Source: Candidatus Berkiella aquae
GTDB taxonomy: Bacteria; Pseudomonadota; Gammaproteobacteria; Berkiellales; Berkiellaceae
Direction of reading: 5' to 3'
DNA length: 64,000 nt
NCBI RefSeq assembly: GCF_001431295.2
Contig: NZ_LKAJ02000001.1
Location: forward strand, 3,162,001 to 3,226,000
Every line of letters starts with the position of its first letter. Position 1 is the stretch's first letter. Both the position numbers and the translations under genes were made by a program. Under the pieces are notes generated by a model. That model saw nothing but the letters and a program-made list of their open reading frames with translations. It made no database searches and had not been told where the DNA came from. This document shows positions 37,923 to 46,638 of this stretch, piece by piece.

Positions 37923-38291
37923 ATGAGTATTGGGGAAAAAGGTTTCTGTGTTAGAATACTAGAAAAGGAATTTCTAGTAAGCTGTTCAAAGGAACAAGAA
38001 CAGGCTTTACGTGAAGCTGCGCTTTACTTAGATAAGCAAATGCGCCAAATTCGCAGCACAGGTCGCGTAATAGGCGTGGAACGAATTGCCGTCATGGCAG
38101 CGTTGAACATTGCAAATGAATTGATAACGCTGAAAAGTACGCAGCACGAACCCAGCGAAATTTTTTCTGAACGGTTACGTGTGTTGCAAGAAAAGATTGA
38201 TACCGTATTAGCGCAAAACCCTGCGCTGAAAGAATCCTACGCTACCACCACGATGGAAAAGGTAGAAGAGGAAGCGCTAGAAGAAGCGTAA
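37923..38291 (+). CDS. zapA: Cell division protein ZapA
   Basis: Crosslinks FtsZ protofilaments at the Z-ring. 122 aa with the N-terminal beta strands (VRILEKEFLVSC), the segment EQALREAALYLDKQM and a C-terminal coiled coil that ends in an acidic tail. The gene is followed directly by 6S RNA and fau, the arrangement conserved across gammaproteobacteria, which confirms the call. Confidence 0.94.
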   Translation: MSIGEKGFCVRILEKEFLVSCSKEQEQALREAALYLDKQMRQIRSTGRVIGVERIAVMAALNIANELITLKSTQHEPSEIFSERLRVLQEKIDTVLAQNPALKESYATTTMEKVEEEALEEA

Positions 38292-38300
38292 AGAATAGAT

Positions 38301-38491
38301 TTGGCTTTACCTGGCTTGTTTGCCAATACTCACTGTCTTCTGAGCCGATGTTAATATGCCTTGGGAGCCAGAATGTGAACATGGTTGTGCAAGCCCACCT
38401 TGAGTGGGAAGCCTGAAATGTTCCTGAGGATCCCACTTGAACCAACTGGGTTCGAGGCAAATCAGTATAGCGGCAATGCTGGGGAAGCCAT
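38301..38491 (+). ncRNA. ssrS: 6S RNA
   Basis: About 190 nt between zapA and fau, the classical site of ssrS. The conserved blocks are visible: TGAGCCGATGTT (38340-38351) on the 5' side and CTTGAACCAACTGGGTTCGAGG (38436-38457, shown as two arms TTGAACC/GGGTTC) on the 3' side. Terminal closing arms GGCTT (38303-38307) and AAGCC (38485-38489) pair. 6S RNA mimics an open promoter and sequesters sigma-70 RNA polymerase in stationary phase. Ends are estimated from the closing stem. Confidence 0.92.
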
Positions 38492-38521
38492 CCTTATAGT
38501 CATGTATCACGAGGAAATGTG

Positions 38522-39103
38522 GTGCGTTGGTTAAAACAACAACTCAGACGTCAAATTCGTGAAAAAAGATCTCAACTTACTTTTACCGAAAAGCAACTCG
38601 CCGCGAGGCGAGTATGCATGCGATTACTGCAACAACCTGAGTATCAAAAAGCGCAGCATATCGCGCTGTACATGAGCCATCATGGCGAAATCTCCACCAA
38701 CTTGATTCTGCGTTTAGCGCTCAAGCAGCGAAAATCTTGCTACCTACCCGTTATTACCCCAGCCTCTTCATTAGAATTTGTGAAGGTAGACAGCGAGTCT
38801 CGTCTTGAGAAAAATCGTTTTGGCATTCTTGAGCCAATCAGCAGAACAAAACTTATTTATCCCTGGCAACTTGATTTGGTGCTAACCCCGCTAGTGGCCT
38901 TTGACAGCACTTTGCATCGTTTAGGGATGGGAGGTGGTTATTATGATCGGACATTCGCAGCTGAGAATATGAAGAAGCACATGCCTTATATGCTAGGGCT
39001 CGCTTATGACTTGCAAAGAATTAACCGGTTACCGCACTCTGATTTAGATATATTACTTGACATGGTTATTACTGAAAAACGCTGCTACAACAAAGGATTT
39101 TAA
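38522..39103 (+). CDS. fau: 5-formyltetrahydrofolate cyclo-ligase
   Basis: Converts 5-formyl-THF to 5,10-methenyl-THF with ATP; in enterobacteria it is co-transcribed with 6S RNA. 193 aa with the N-terminal RRQIREKRSQL helix, HGEISTNLI, the substrate loop, and LGMGGGYYDR (catalytic core). The start is GTG: 38522 is 7 nt after GAGG, a better spacing than the adjacent GTG 38519. The stop overlaps the end of a small antisense-oriented ORF by 4 bp. Confidence 0.93.
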   Translation: MRWLKQQLRRQIREKRSQLTFTEKQLAARRVCMRLLQQPEYQKAQHIALYMSHHGEISTNLILRLALKQRKSCYLPVITPASSLEFVKVDSESRLEKNRFGILEPISRTKLIYPWQLDLVLTPLVAFDSTLHRLGMGGGYYDRTFAAENMKKHMPYMLGLAYDLQRINRLPHSDLDILLDMVITEKRCYNKGF

Positions 39104-39198
39104 AAGCCACCGGATAATATCCAATAACTACTAATCACCAAACCCAGGCTCACCACAATAGCCAACAATAACATGGCATCCATATTTCGACGAATCAT
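39100..39198 (-). CDS. Putative 32-aa single-pass membrane peptide
   Basis: A 32-codon ORF in the 229-bp gap between fau and the EVE gene. A perfect ribosome site (AGGGGGGATT) stands directly before its ATG at 39198. The product starts MIRRNMDAM, continues with about 18 hydrophobic residues (LLLAIVVSLGLVISSYW) and ends ILSGGF: positive N-terminus, one transmembrane helix, short tail. It has no relative I recognise. Convergent with fau, overlapping its last 4 bp. The hydrophobic pattern and ribosome site together make it a credible small protein, but expression is unproven. Confidence 0.55.
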   Translation of the reverse strand: MIRRNMDAMLLLAIVVSLGLVISSYWILSGGF

Positions 39199-39332
39199 AA
39201 TCCCCCCTAAGCAAAGCTACTAATAGTGTAGTCTAGATTATGAGATATCAAGTTTTTTCTTTTCTTTTTTTAAGGATTTTCATAAACTGCCCCCCAAGAA
39301 GAAAATAAAGCCAAGAAGGAGAACATGATAAT

Positions 39333-39797
39333 ATGGGACTCAATTACTGGCTCATGAAGTCAGAACCCGATACGTTCAGTATCGATGACTTAAAAAAATC
39401 ACCTAAACAGGTCACCGCTTGGGAAGGCGTTAGAAACTTCCAAGCCAGAAATTTTTTACGCGACCAATTCCAAGTAGGCGATCTTGCCTTTTTTTATCAC
39501 TCAAGCTGTAAGGTACCCGCCATTGTTGGGATTATGGAAGTGATTCGTACTGGGCTCCCTGATCTTACAGCCTGCGATCCCAAATCACCTTATTATGACC
39601 CGAAATCCAGCATGGCAGCGCCTCGCTGGTATCTTGTCGAGCTCAAGCTCAAAGAAAAGTTCAACACGCCGATTACCTTATCAGCTTTAAAAATGAATCC
39701 TAAGCTGAGTAAAATGCGACTTTTACAAAGGGGTAACCGCTTATCTATCCTCCCTGTCAGTCAAACTGAATGGCGAACTATCCTCAATATGCTTTAA
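39333..39797 (+). CDS. EVE-domain protein
   Basis: 154 aa spanning one EVE (PUA-like) domain. Diagnostic segments are YWLMKSEPDTFSIDDL at the N-terminus, WEGVRNFQARNFLRD, GDLAFFYHSS and the central VGIMEV strand. EVE domains bind modified bases in DNA or RNA; the natural ligand of this subgroup (thymocyte nuclear protein 1-like) is not settled. Lies 15 bp before rpiA and is probably co-transcribed with it. Confidence 0.9.
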   Translation: MGLNYWLMKSEPDTFSIDDLKKSPKQVTAWEGVRNFQARNFLRDQFQVGDLAFFYHSSCKVPAIVGIMEVIRTGLPDLTACDPKSPYYDPKSSMAAPRWYLVELKLKEKFNTPITLSALKMNPKLSKMRLLQRGNRLSILPVSQTEWRTILNML

Positions 39798-39812
39798 ATA
39801 GGAATAAAAAAT

Positions 39813-40475
39813 ATGGCATCGCAAAATGAATTGAAGCAAAAAGTCGCTGAAGCTGCCTTAAAAGAAATACAGCCTGGTACCATTGTCGGTGTTGGCACCG
39901 GTAGTACCGTTAATTATTTCATCGACTACTTAGCCACCATGAAAAATGACATCTTAGGTGCCGTTTCAAGCTCTAAAGAAACGGAAAAGCGTTTAAGAGA
40001 TCATGGGATCCCCGTTGTAGGCACCAATGAAGGCCCGATTGCGGTCTATGTGGATGGTGCTGATGAATGCAATAATCATTGCCAACTGGTCAAAGGTGGC
40101 GGCGCGGCTTTAACCGGCGAAAAAATTATTGCTGCGATTGCCAAAAAATTTATTTGTATTATTGATGAAAAGAAACGGGTAAAACAACTTGGCGAATTTC
40201 CATTGCCCGTTGAGGTGATCCCCATGGCAAGAAGCTATGTTGCCAGAGAGCTGGTCAAATTAGGCGGCGATCCCGTTTACCGAGAAGGAGTGATCACCGA
40301 TTATGGTAATCAAATTCTCGATGTTCATAATCTGCAAATCTTACAACCGATTGCTTTAGAACAAGCGATTAATCAAATTACTGGTGTTGTCACGAATGGT
40401 CTATTTGCTTTGCGAGGTGCTGATAAAGTATTAATAGCAACTCAATATGGCATTGAAACCTTAACCCCTCGTTAA
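39813..40475 (+). CDS. rpiA: Ribose-5-phosphate isomerase A
   Basis: Interconverts ribulose 5-phosphate and ribose 5-phosphate. 220 aa with the substrate loop [29 protein letters not shown] (catalytic Asp), [12 protein letters not shown] and the C-terminal GVVTNGLFA. Complements the transketolase operon in this window for the non-oxidative pentose phosphate path. Confidence 0.96.
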   Translation: MASQNELKQKVAEAALKEIQPGTIVGVGTGSTVNYFIDYLATMKNDILGAVSSSKETEKRLRDHGIPVVGTNEGPIAVYVDGADECNNHCQLVKGGGAALTGEKIIAAIAKKFICIIDEKKRVKQLGEFPLPVEVIPMARSYVARELVKLGGDPVYREGVITDYGNQILDVHNLQILQPIALEQAINQITGVVTNGLFALRGADKVLIATQYGIETLTPR

Positions 40476-40483
40476 GGATTGTT

Positions 40484-40891
40484 ATGAAAAATTTCCCAGA
40501 TAGCATTCAGCAGTTTTTTTTACCCAAGGCATTTGCGGTGATTGGTGCCTCTACTAACCGTGAGAAATATGGTAATAAAGTATTGCGTTGTTATCTGCAA
40601 CATCAATTAACTGCTTATCCGGTTAATCCTCGTGCCAAGGTAATTGAAGGCATTACTTGTTACGAAGATATTAATAGCTTACCCGCCGAAGTCAAAAGTA
40701 TTTCCGTCATCACGCCACCTGCGATTACGGAAAAAATTGTTGATGATGCTATTAATAAAGGGATTTTAAATATCTGGATGCAACCCGGCGCTGAAAGCGC
40801 CGTGGCAGTTAAAAAATGTCAGGATGCGCATATCAATGTGATTGCCGATGGTTCTTGCATTTTAGTTGCGTTGGGTTTTAAAGATATTTAG
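40484..40891 (+). CDS. CoA-binding domain protein (YccU-like)
   Basis: 135 aa forming a single Rossmann-type CoA-binding domain: FAVIGASTNREKYGNKVLR near the N-terminus, AYPVNPRAKVIEG, VKSISVITPPAITEKIV, IWMQPGAES. Family members bind CoA or acyl-CoA, with no defined reaction. Starts 8 bp after rpiA behind AAGGA. Confidence 0.9.
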   Translation: MKNFPDSIQQFFLPKAFAVIGASTNREKYGNKVLRCYLQHQLTAYPVNPRAKVIEGITCYEDINSLPAEVKSISVITPPAITEKIVDDAINKGILNIWMQPGAESAVAVKKCQDAHINVIADGSCILVALGFKDI

Positions 40892-41003
40892 AAAAAAACC
40901 TTTGCAATTCCCCTCATAGATTTGAGACTTTTTCTTATTTATCCCTACAGCCCACATCGCTTAAAATGCCAAAAACTTTCCGTCCTCGATGAGGGGTAAC
41001 AGT

Positions 41004-41990
41004 ATGATTTTAGGCACCGATACTAAATCAAAAAATACAGACGCTTTTTTTGAAATATTCAAAGGGGCATCAATTTGGGGACAAGGCTATAATAATTGGA
41101 GATGGTCACCAGAAAAAAAAGCGGCTGCCATCCCATTAATTGAAAATGGGATTGAACTTGATGCTCACCGAGATTTTGATAGCTATGATAGCACACCGCT
41201 ACTCTTAGTCGCAGAATATTGCCACGATCTTGAAATTATGCTGTTATTAATAGAAAAAGGAGCCAATGTTAATATTCAAAATAAACACGGTAGCACCCCA
41301 TTAAATGCCTGCATGCACTACCAACCTTCTATCGAAAAACTGCAACTGCTATTGAGCCACCACGCTGATCCTAATATCCCAGATAATCACGGTATGGTGC
41401 CCCTCAGCTGGTGCCTAGGGCATTATTCAGAATATTCGATGCAAATAATTCAGTTGTTATTAAATAACCATGCCAAGATTGATATTGCTAAGTGTAGAGG
41501 CAAGAAATTTCTAGAAGATATTTTTTCTCGAAGCAGAATATTTGATCCTGAAATTTTATCATTGTTAGAGACTATCTTAAATAAAATACATAGCCTTGGT
41601 CGATTGGAATGCTTAAAAAAAGCTTTTAAAGATATTCTGAACGAAAATTGGGATGCCGTATGCCATTGTCCAAAAGAGGTATTTAAAATAATGCGTGGTT
41701 GCTCTGAAAAGAGACAATTCCAGATCATACAAATCATCGAGCAGCAATTTGATAATGCCATCACGATAGCATGGTCAAATTGTTCTACAGAACCACTTTG
41801 TCTTCGCCTTTTCAATTGCCTAACAGATTTTCCTGCCGATGATGATGTTCAAGATGCTTTACAAGCAACCCATCATGAGGCTCAACCCTTTATTCCCTCA
41901 AGAATCAAAAACACAAGAAAAGATGAACCTGTCATGCCTGATGAAGCCAAAAACACAGAAACTCCCTTCTGTGCATGTTACATCCTCTAG
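41004..41990 (+). CDS. Ankyrin-repeat protein with C-terminal CaaX box
   Basis: 328 aa, no signal peptide. Three ankyrin repeats are visible at about 62-94, 95-128 and 129-163 (STPLLLVAEY, LLLIEKGANVNIQN; STPLNACMHY, LLLSHHADPNIPD; MVPLSWCLGHY, LLLNNHAKIDI). The rest is helical, with a Lys/Glu/Pro-rich tail and the last six residues CACYIL. C-Y-I-L fits a CaaX prenylation box of the geranylgeranyl type, and the Cys two residues before could be acylated. Bacteria do not prenylate proteins this way, so the terminus suggests modification inside a eukaryotic host, as known for some Legionella effectors. ATG 41004 follows GAGGGG; ATG 40989 has no site. Effector status is inference. Confidence 0.85.
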   Translation: MILGTDTKSKNTDAFFEIFKGASIWGQGYNNWRWSPEKKAAAIPLIENGIELDAHRDFDSYDSTPLLLVAEYCHDLEIMLLLIEKGANVNIQNKHGSTPLNACMHYQPSIEKLQLLLSHHADPNIPDNHGMVPLSWCLGHYSEYSMQIIQLLLNNHAKIDIAKCRGKKFLEDIFSRSRIFDPEILSLLETILNKIHSLGRLECLKKAFKDILNENWDAVCHCPKEVFKIMRGCSEKRQFQIIQIIEQQFDNAITIAWSNCSTEPLCLRLFNCLTDFPADDDVQDALQATHHEAQPFIPSRIKNTRKDEPVMPDEAKNTETPFCACYIL

Positions 41991-42037
41991 CGTTCTAGGC
42001 CCAAACCGAACGCATAGGTAACAGATTTGATAGCGGC

Positions 42038-42060
42038 GCCCCCTTTGAATAAAAGGGGGC
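42038..42060. repeat. GC-rich palindrome between convergent genes
   Basis: A perfect 9-bp stem GCCCCCTTT/AAAGGGGGC with loop GAATA lies between the ankyrin gene and the DUF502 gene, which converge. It is followed by GCTT/AAGC and a G-rich stretch. It may serve as a bidirectional terminator although no strong T-tract follows, or be a dispersed palindromic repeat. Confidence 0.45.
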
Positions 42061-42123
42061 AGCGAGCTTTTAAGCGAGCGGGGGATTCTTATCTTAATCC
42101 ATCAACAATGACCAGATCTCATC

Positions 42124-42696
42124 CTATTTCTTACCTGTCATCCCTGCGGTTAAGATAAAACTCATTGCTTGATTAGCAGACCAATTGATAGGTTTGATTG
42201 CGCTCTTAGGAACCACAACCGATAAGCCCCCAATTTGATAGCTAAGTGGTATGTAAACCAACACTTCTTGATCGCTTGAGTACAAAGGAAGATTGGCTAA
42301 GGTATCACACGTGATAAGCCCCATGATTTTTCCTAAACTGGTTTCAATCATGACCGCTTGCTGTTCAGTCGATTGAGAGTTTTTATCGAAATAGCTCATC
42401 AGATCTTGGATGGCATTGTAAACGGTTTTAATCAGGGGGATCCGTTGCACCAGCCTTTCTGCAAAACTATATAGTTTTCGCACCACCCAGGCATTGAGGA
42501 GCAAACCAATTATAAAAATAACGGCCACACCAACGATAATACCCAAACCTTTAAAATAATATTGTTCGGGAATAATAAACTGTATGAGTTGACCAAAAAA
42601 TGTCTCCAGCGTGCTAAACGCCCAAAATACAATGGCCACCGTCAAGACAACCGGCACAAAAATCTTCAAACCATTCCAAAAAGTCTTTTTAAACAT
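42124..42696 (-). CDS. DUF502 family inner-membrane protein
   Basis: 190 aa with two N-terminal transmembrane helices (about 10-32 and 50-70) and a soluble domain with the DUF502 hallmark RIPLIKTVYNAIQDL and a C-terminal YIPLSYQIGGLSVVVPKS. Function is not known for the family. It follows the permease gene by 8 bp and is probably the third gene of that operon. Confidence 0.88.
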   Translation of the reverse strand: MFKKTFWNGLKIFVPVVLTVAIVFWAFSTLETFFGQLIQFIIPEQYYFKGLGIIVGVAVIFIIGLLLNAWVVRKLYSFAERLVQRIPLIKTVYNAIQDLMSYFDKNSQSTEQQAVMIETSLGKIMGLITCDTLANLPLYSSDQEVLVYIPLSYQIGGLSVVVPKSAIKPINWSANQAMSFILTAGMTGKK

Positions 42697-42704
42697 ATTA
42701 TTCC

Positions 42705-45164
42705 TTAACTACTCTGGCGTAATAACCATAATGGCGACACCCGAAACACTTTTCTGGCCCCGACTAAACCAAAAACAATAATCACTGCTGTACTCAATAG
42801 CGTGCCATAAAAAAGCCATTTTATATTCAAGGTGAAGGTCATTGCAAAATAACGTGTGGCGAGATCTTTGGCTAAAATCATAGCCATGGCACTCCCCACC
42901 AAACCTGAAAATAATCCTAACAAACCAAACTCAACCATTAATAGCTTACCGATAAACACTTTTTTCGCCCCTAAAATTTGTAGCATGGCGCTTTCTTGCA
43001 AGCGTTCTCGCAAAGAAGATAGCAAACTTGCGTACATAATTAAAATGCCTAGGGCAAAAACAATGAGCAATAACCCTTCTAACGCATTTGACAACTGGTT
43101 AATCATATTTCGAATGCTATGCAAAATATCATCGATATCGATGATAGAAATTTCCACATAGTCTTTGGCTAAAGCAAATAATGTCGGTTTTTGGTTCTTG
43201 GGAACATAAATACTGGTTATGTAAGAATGAGCATATTTTTCTAGCACATTATCTGGAAAAATCACAAAAAAGTTAGGTGTAAAAGAGGTCCACTCCAATG
43301 TGCGAAGTTGCACAATTTTTGCCGTCACGAGGTCTTCTTCAATTTGAAAACTGACGGTATCACCCATTTTTAACTGTTGTCGCTTGGCAAAGCCATTTTC
43401 AACAGAGACAACTGCCTGACCATTTAATGAGGGTCCCCACTCATTCCCTGCAACAACGTGATTATTGTTAGGAATATGCTCCATCCAGGTTAAATTGATG
43501 GGTCTTGATAATCCTCTATTTTGCCCAACCTCTTGACCATTAATATGACTCATTCTGGCACGAACAACCGGATAAAATGTGACATCGTGAATGTCATGTT
43601 TATCAAGCCATTGCTGCAATGATGATAGTTGTTCATTTTGTACATTCACTAAAAAATAATTTGGGGTTTGAGTCGGCAACTGTGCACGCCATTGCTCGAT
43701 AAAATCCTGCTTGATGATTTGTACCAACATCAACAACATGATAACAAACGCAAAAACCAACCACTGACTAATGGTTTGGCTGCGATGGCGAATGAGATAA
43801 GAAACACCAAAGCGCCAAGACAGCCCCCCAATACGACTTAAAGGTTCAAATAAAAACCACACACCCCAGGCAGCAACATAAATAAATGCACCTAAAATGC
43901 TGGATTTTATCATTAATTGGAAGGCAACCTCTGGCTCACTCACAAACACAAAAAAGAGCATGGCCAAAGCTACAATGGCTAACGCATAACTGAGAAAATG
44001 AATACCTGCATCGGGAACAAAGTTGTCTTGGAATATTTTCGCTGGCGAGATTTTTTTTAATTCGTAGATGGGTGGGAAAGCAAATCCCAATAATAAAATG
44101 AAACCTGTTAAAGCGCCTAATAACCCACCTTGCCAATTAAGCGTCGCGGCATAAAATCCTGCTGTTTGCGCGTATTTCAACAGCAATAGCGCCCCAGCAT
44201 ATCCAAGCGCAATGCCAATTAAAACCACAATCAAGGCAAGCCAGCATAATTCTAACAAATGAACAGCAAATATCGTGCGACTACTTGCTCCTAAACAACG
44301 CATTAAAGCAACTTGTCTTTTTTGGCCACTGCTAAATTGATGTGCTGATAGCGCAATCGCAATGCCTGCTAAAAAAACTTGAATTAGCATAATAAGAGAA
44401 ACATAACGTTCTACCGTTGCTAAGGTTTGCCCCAGCCCTCGCCTACCTGATTGCGGCGTTATCCAATTGATCTCATTGAGCGGTTCGCTTTCTAAAGTGG
44501 CTTGTAAATTTTTTAGTCTATTTTCTTGCCCTGCTAGCAATAATCGATAGGTTGCACGTGAACCCGGTTGTAGTACCGCCATTGCAGCTAGGTCTTTCAT
44601 ATTGACATAACAAAGTGGCGCTAATACATTGCTGCCCGACATGGCTAACGGGCGCTGCTCAATGATACCGGTGAACTTTAATATCATATTGCCCAGTTGG
44701 ATAGCGTCATTTAATTTCACTTCTAATTTGTTAGCAAGGCTTCGATCCAGCCAAATTTCACCGGGCGGTGGCGCTTCTTTAAGCACGCTTGCCTTATTAT
44801 CAGCTTGCGATATCCGAAGCTCGCCTTGTAAAGGAAAAGGGGTTGAGATGGCATTCACATTGGTTAATTGCAATTTATCATTGACAACGAGCATGCTAAA
44901 AAATTCAACATTCTGGGAATATTGAATGTGTTCTTGCTCGATAGTCTGTTTAATCTTTTCCGGTATAGGATGAGCAGATTCGATAATAAGATCAGCGCCG
45001 AGTAAAGATGTTGCATCTTTTAAAAACAAATGCCCCAGACTTTGAGTCAAGCAAGAAAGCAATGTTACCGAAAAGACCGCTAAAATCATGGCAACACTTA
45101 GTACACGAAACTCTGCACGTGCTCTGCTTCGCCATAACTGCAAAAGAGCGAGACGCATAATCAT
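42705..45164 (-). CDS. ybbP: FtsX-like ABC transporter permease (YbbP family)
   Basis: 819 aa with the layout of large MacB/FtsX-type permeases: one N-terminal helix (about 20-45), a large periplasmic domain, a block of helices (about 250-460), a second periplasmic region, and three C-terminal helices (about 690-805). The N-terminal RSRARAEFRVLSVA and central RQVALMRCLGAS are typical. Together with the upstream ATPase it forms a YbbAP-type transporter next to tesA, as in E. coli; a lysophospholipid or lipid-linked substrate has been suggested for such sites but is not shown here. Confidence 0.9.
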   Translation of the reverse strand: MIMRLALLQLWRSRARAEFRVLSVAMILAVFSVTLLSCLTQSLGHLFLKDATSLLGADLIIESAHPIPEKIKQTIEQEHIQYSQNVEFFSMLVVNDKLQLTNVNAISTPFPLQGELRISQADNKASVLKEAPPPGEIWLDRSLANKLEVKLNDAIQLGNMILKFTGIIEQRPLAMSGSNVLAPLCYVNMKDLAAMAVLQPGSRATYRLLLAGQENRLKNLQATLESEPLNEINWITPQSGRRGLGQTLATVERYVSLIMLIQVFLAGIAIALSAHQFSSGQKRQVALMRCLGASSRTIFAVHLLELCWLALIVVLIGIALGYAGALLLLKYAQTAGFYAATLNWQGGLLGALTGFILLLGFAFPPIYELKKISPAKIFQDNFVPDAGIHFLSYALAIVALAMLFFVFVSEPEVAFQLMIKSSILGAFIYVAAWGVWFLFEPLSRIGGLSWRFGVSYLIRHRSQTISQWLVFAFVIMLLMLVQIIKQDFIEQWRAQLPTQTPNYFLVNVQNEQLSSLQQWLDKHDIHDVTFYPVVRARMSHINGQEVGQNRGLSRPINLTWMEHIPNNNHVVAGNEWGPSLNGQAVVSVENGFAKRQQLKMGDTVSFQIEEDLVTAKIVQLRTLEWTSFTPNFFVIFPDNVLEKYAHSYITSIYVPKNQKPTLFALAKDYVEISIIDIDDILHSIRNMINQLSNALEGLLLIVFALGILIMYASLLSSLRERLQESAMLQILGAKKVFIGKLLMVEFGLLGLFSGLVGSAMAMILAKDLATRYFAMTFTLNIKWLFYGTLLSTAVIIVFGLVGARKVFRVSPLWLLRQSS

Positions 45165-45826
45165 GTTGTTAATTTTCCATCAACCAGCATGACCCTGCGC
45201 TGACAACGCTGTGCAAGCCCTGAATCATGCGTCACAAAAATTAAAGTCGTCTGGTGTTTGGCATTCAGATCGAACAGTAATGCCATTATTTTTTCTCCGG
45301 TTTTGGTATCTAAGCAACCGGTTGGCTCATCGGCAAAAAGTACCTTGGGTTGTGTCACGAAGGCACGGGCAATAGCTACCCGCTGTTGTTCACCACCCGA
45401 TAACTGTCTTGGATAATGTTTTAATCTCTCTTTTAAACCCAATTCATGGAGGATATCTGTCGCCATTTGTCGCGCATCGGGTTTGGCTTGCAACTCTAAT
45501 GGCAACATGACATTTTCAATGGCCGTTAATTGAGGCAATAAATCAAAATTTTGAAAGACAAAGCCAACTCGACCTAAGCGTACGGTCGCACGTTCATCTT
45601 CTGTCAAACGAGCCAATTTAATACCTTGCAGGATGATCTCGCCTTGCGTCGGTGTATCCAATCCTGCTAGTAAACTAAGCAGTGTGGTCTTACCCGAGCC
45701 AGATGCGCCTAAGATGGCTAAGGTTTCTCCTTCATTGACGTCAAGATCAACCCCTTTTAAGATATCAATGGGTTGCGTTAAAGCAAACACTCGTTTTTCA
45801 ACCGCTTGTGCAGAAATAATGGCCAT
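45161..45826 (-). CDS. ybbA: ABC transporter ATP-binding protein (YbbA/LolD family)
   Basis: 221 aa from ATG 45826. Walker A GASGSGKTT, Q-loop FVFQNFDLLP, signature LSGGEQQRVAIARA, Walker B VLFADEPTG and switch His FVTHD are all present. An upstream ATG at 45946 would add 40 residues lying inside the divergent tesA gene; I reject it because TAGG precedes ATG 45826 at good distance and LolD-type proteins start there. Its start is only 7 bp from the divergent tesA start. The stop overlaps ybbP by 4 bp. Confidence 0.93.
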   Translation of the reverse strand: MAIISAQAVEKRVFALTQPIDILKGVDLDVNEGETLAILGASGSGKTTLLSLLAGLDTPTQGEIILQGIKLARLTEDERATVRLGRVGFVFQNFDLLPQLTAIENVMLPLELQAKPDARQMATDILHELGLKERLKHYPRQLSGGEQQRVAIARAFVTQPKVLFADEPTGCLDTKTGEKIMALLFDLNAKHQTTLIFVTHDSGLAQRCQRRVMLVDGKLTT

Positions 45827-45833
45827 ATAACCT

Positions 45834-46484
45834 ATGATTAAAATATGTTCCCTTAGAGGTAACTTTAGTCTAACTTTGCTGACCTTCCTATGTGGCTTGT
45901 TTCTTTGCATCACAAATGCATTGGCCAAACCCACCATTTTAGTCATGGGTGACAGTTTAAGTGCTGCTTACCAAATGGCGCCGCATGCGGGATGGGTTGC
46001 TTTATTAGAGAACAAACTTAAACAAGATTTCCCTCAAGTGATGGTCATTAATAGCAGTATCGTTGGTGATACCACCGCAGGCGGCTTACAACGCTTACCA
46101 ACACAATTAACCAAACATTCCCCCGATATTGTCATTATCGAGTTAGGTGGCAATGATGGCTTAAGAGGGTTGCCAATTTTATCCATTCGATCCAATCTAA
46201 AAAAAATGATCGAGCTGTGTATAGCACATAAAGCGAAAGTACTATTGGTGGGTATGCGTTTGCCTCCCAATTATGGTGCTAGCTATACAACGCAGTTTGC
46301 CAAAAATTATGTTGAACTCAGCCAAGACTATTCGCTCCCCTTAGTGCCTTTCTTTTTAGAAAATGTTGCCTTGAAACCCGAATTGATGTTGCAAGACAGA
46401 ATTCATCCCACAGCGAGTGCGCAGCCTATTTTGCTCGATAACCTTTGGCCTGCTTTAAAACCCCTTTTATCGGATTTTCATTAA
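45834..46484 (+). CDS. tesA: Acyl-CoA thioesterase I/lysophospholipase TesA (SGNH hydrolase)
   Basis: Periplasmic esterase acting on acyl-CoA, lysophospholipids and similar esters. 216 aa with a signal peptide ending at NALA|K, then the SGNH blocks: GDSLSA (nucleophile Ser), GGNDGLRG (oxyanion residues) and the C-terminal DRIHPT (Asp-His). Divergent tesA-ybbAP is the enterobacterial order. The two starts are 7 bp apart, so promoters must lie inside the opposite genes. Confidence 0.93.
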   Translation: MIKICSLRGNFSLTLLTFLCGLFLCITNALAKPTILVMGDSLSAAYQMAPHAGWVALLENKLKQDFPQVMVINSSIVGDTTAGGLQRLPTQLTKHSPDIVIIELGGNDGLRGLPILSIRSNLKKMIELCIAHKAKVLLVGMRLPPNYGASYTTQFAKNYVELSQDYSLPLVPFFLENVALKPELMLQDRIHPTASAQPILLDNLWPALKPLLSDFH

Positions 46485-46638
46485 AAGGACTTATTTAACC
46501 GCTTTGCTGCCGCTGACTGCCCATCCCTTAGTTAATTCACTTAATCTGCTTTTCCTGTAAAAAACTTCCACCCTTCAGTAATATGCGATGTTAGTTATTT
46601 CCCATACTATTTATATTTTGATTGCTGAGGATCGAAAA

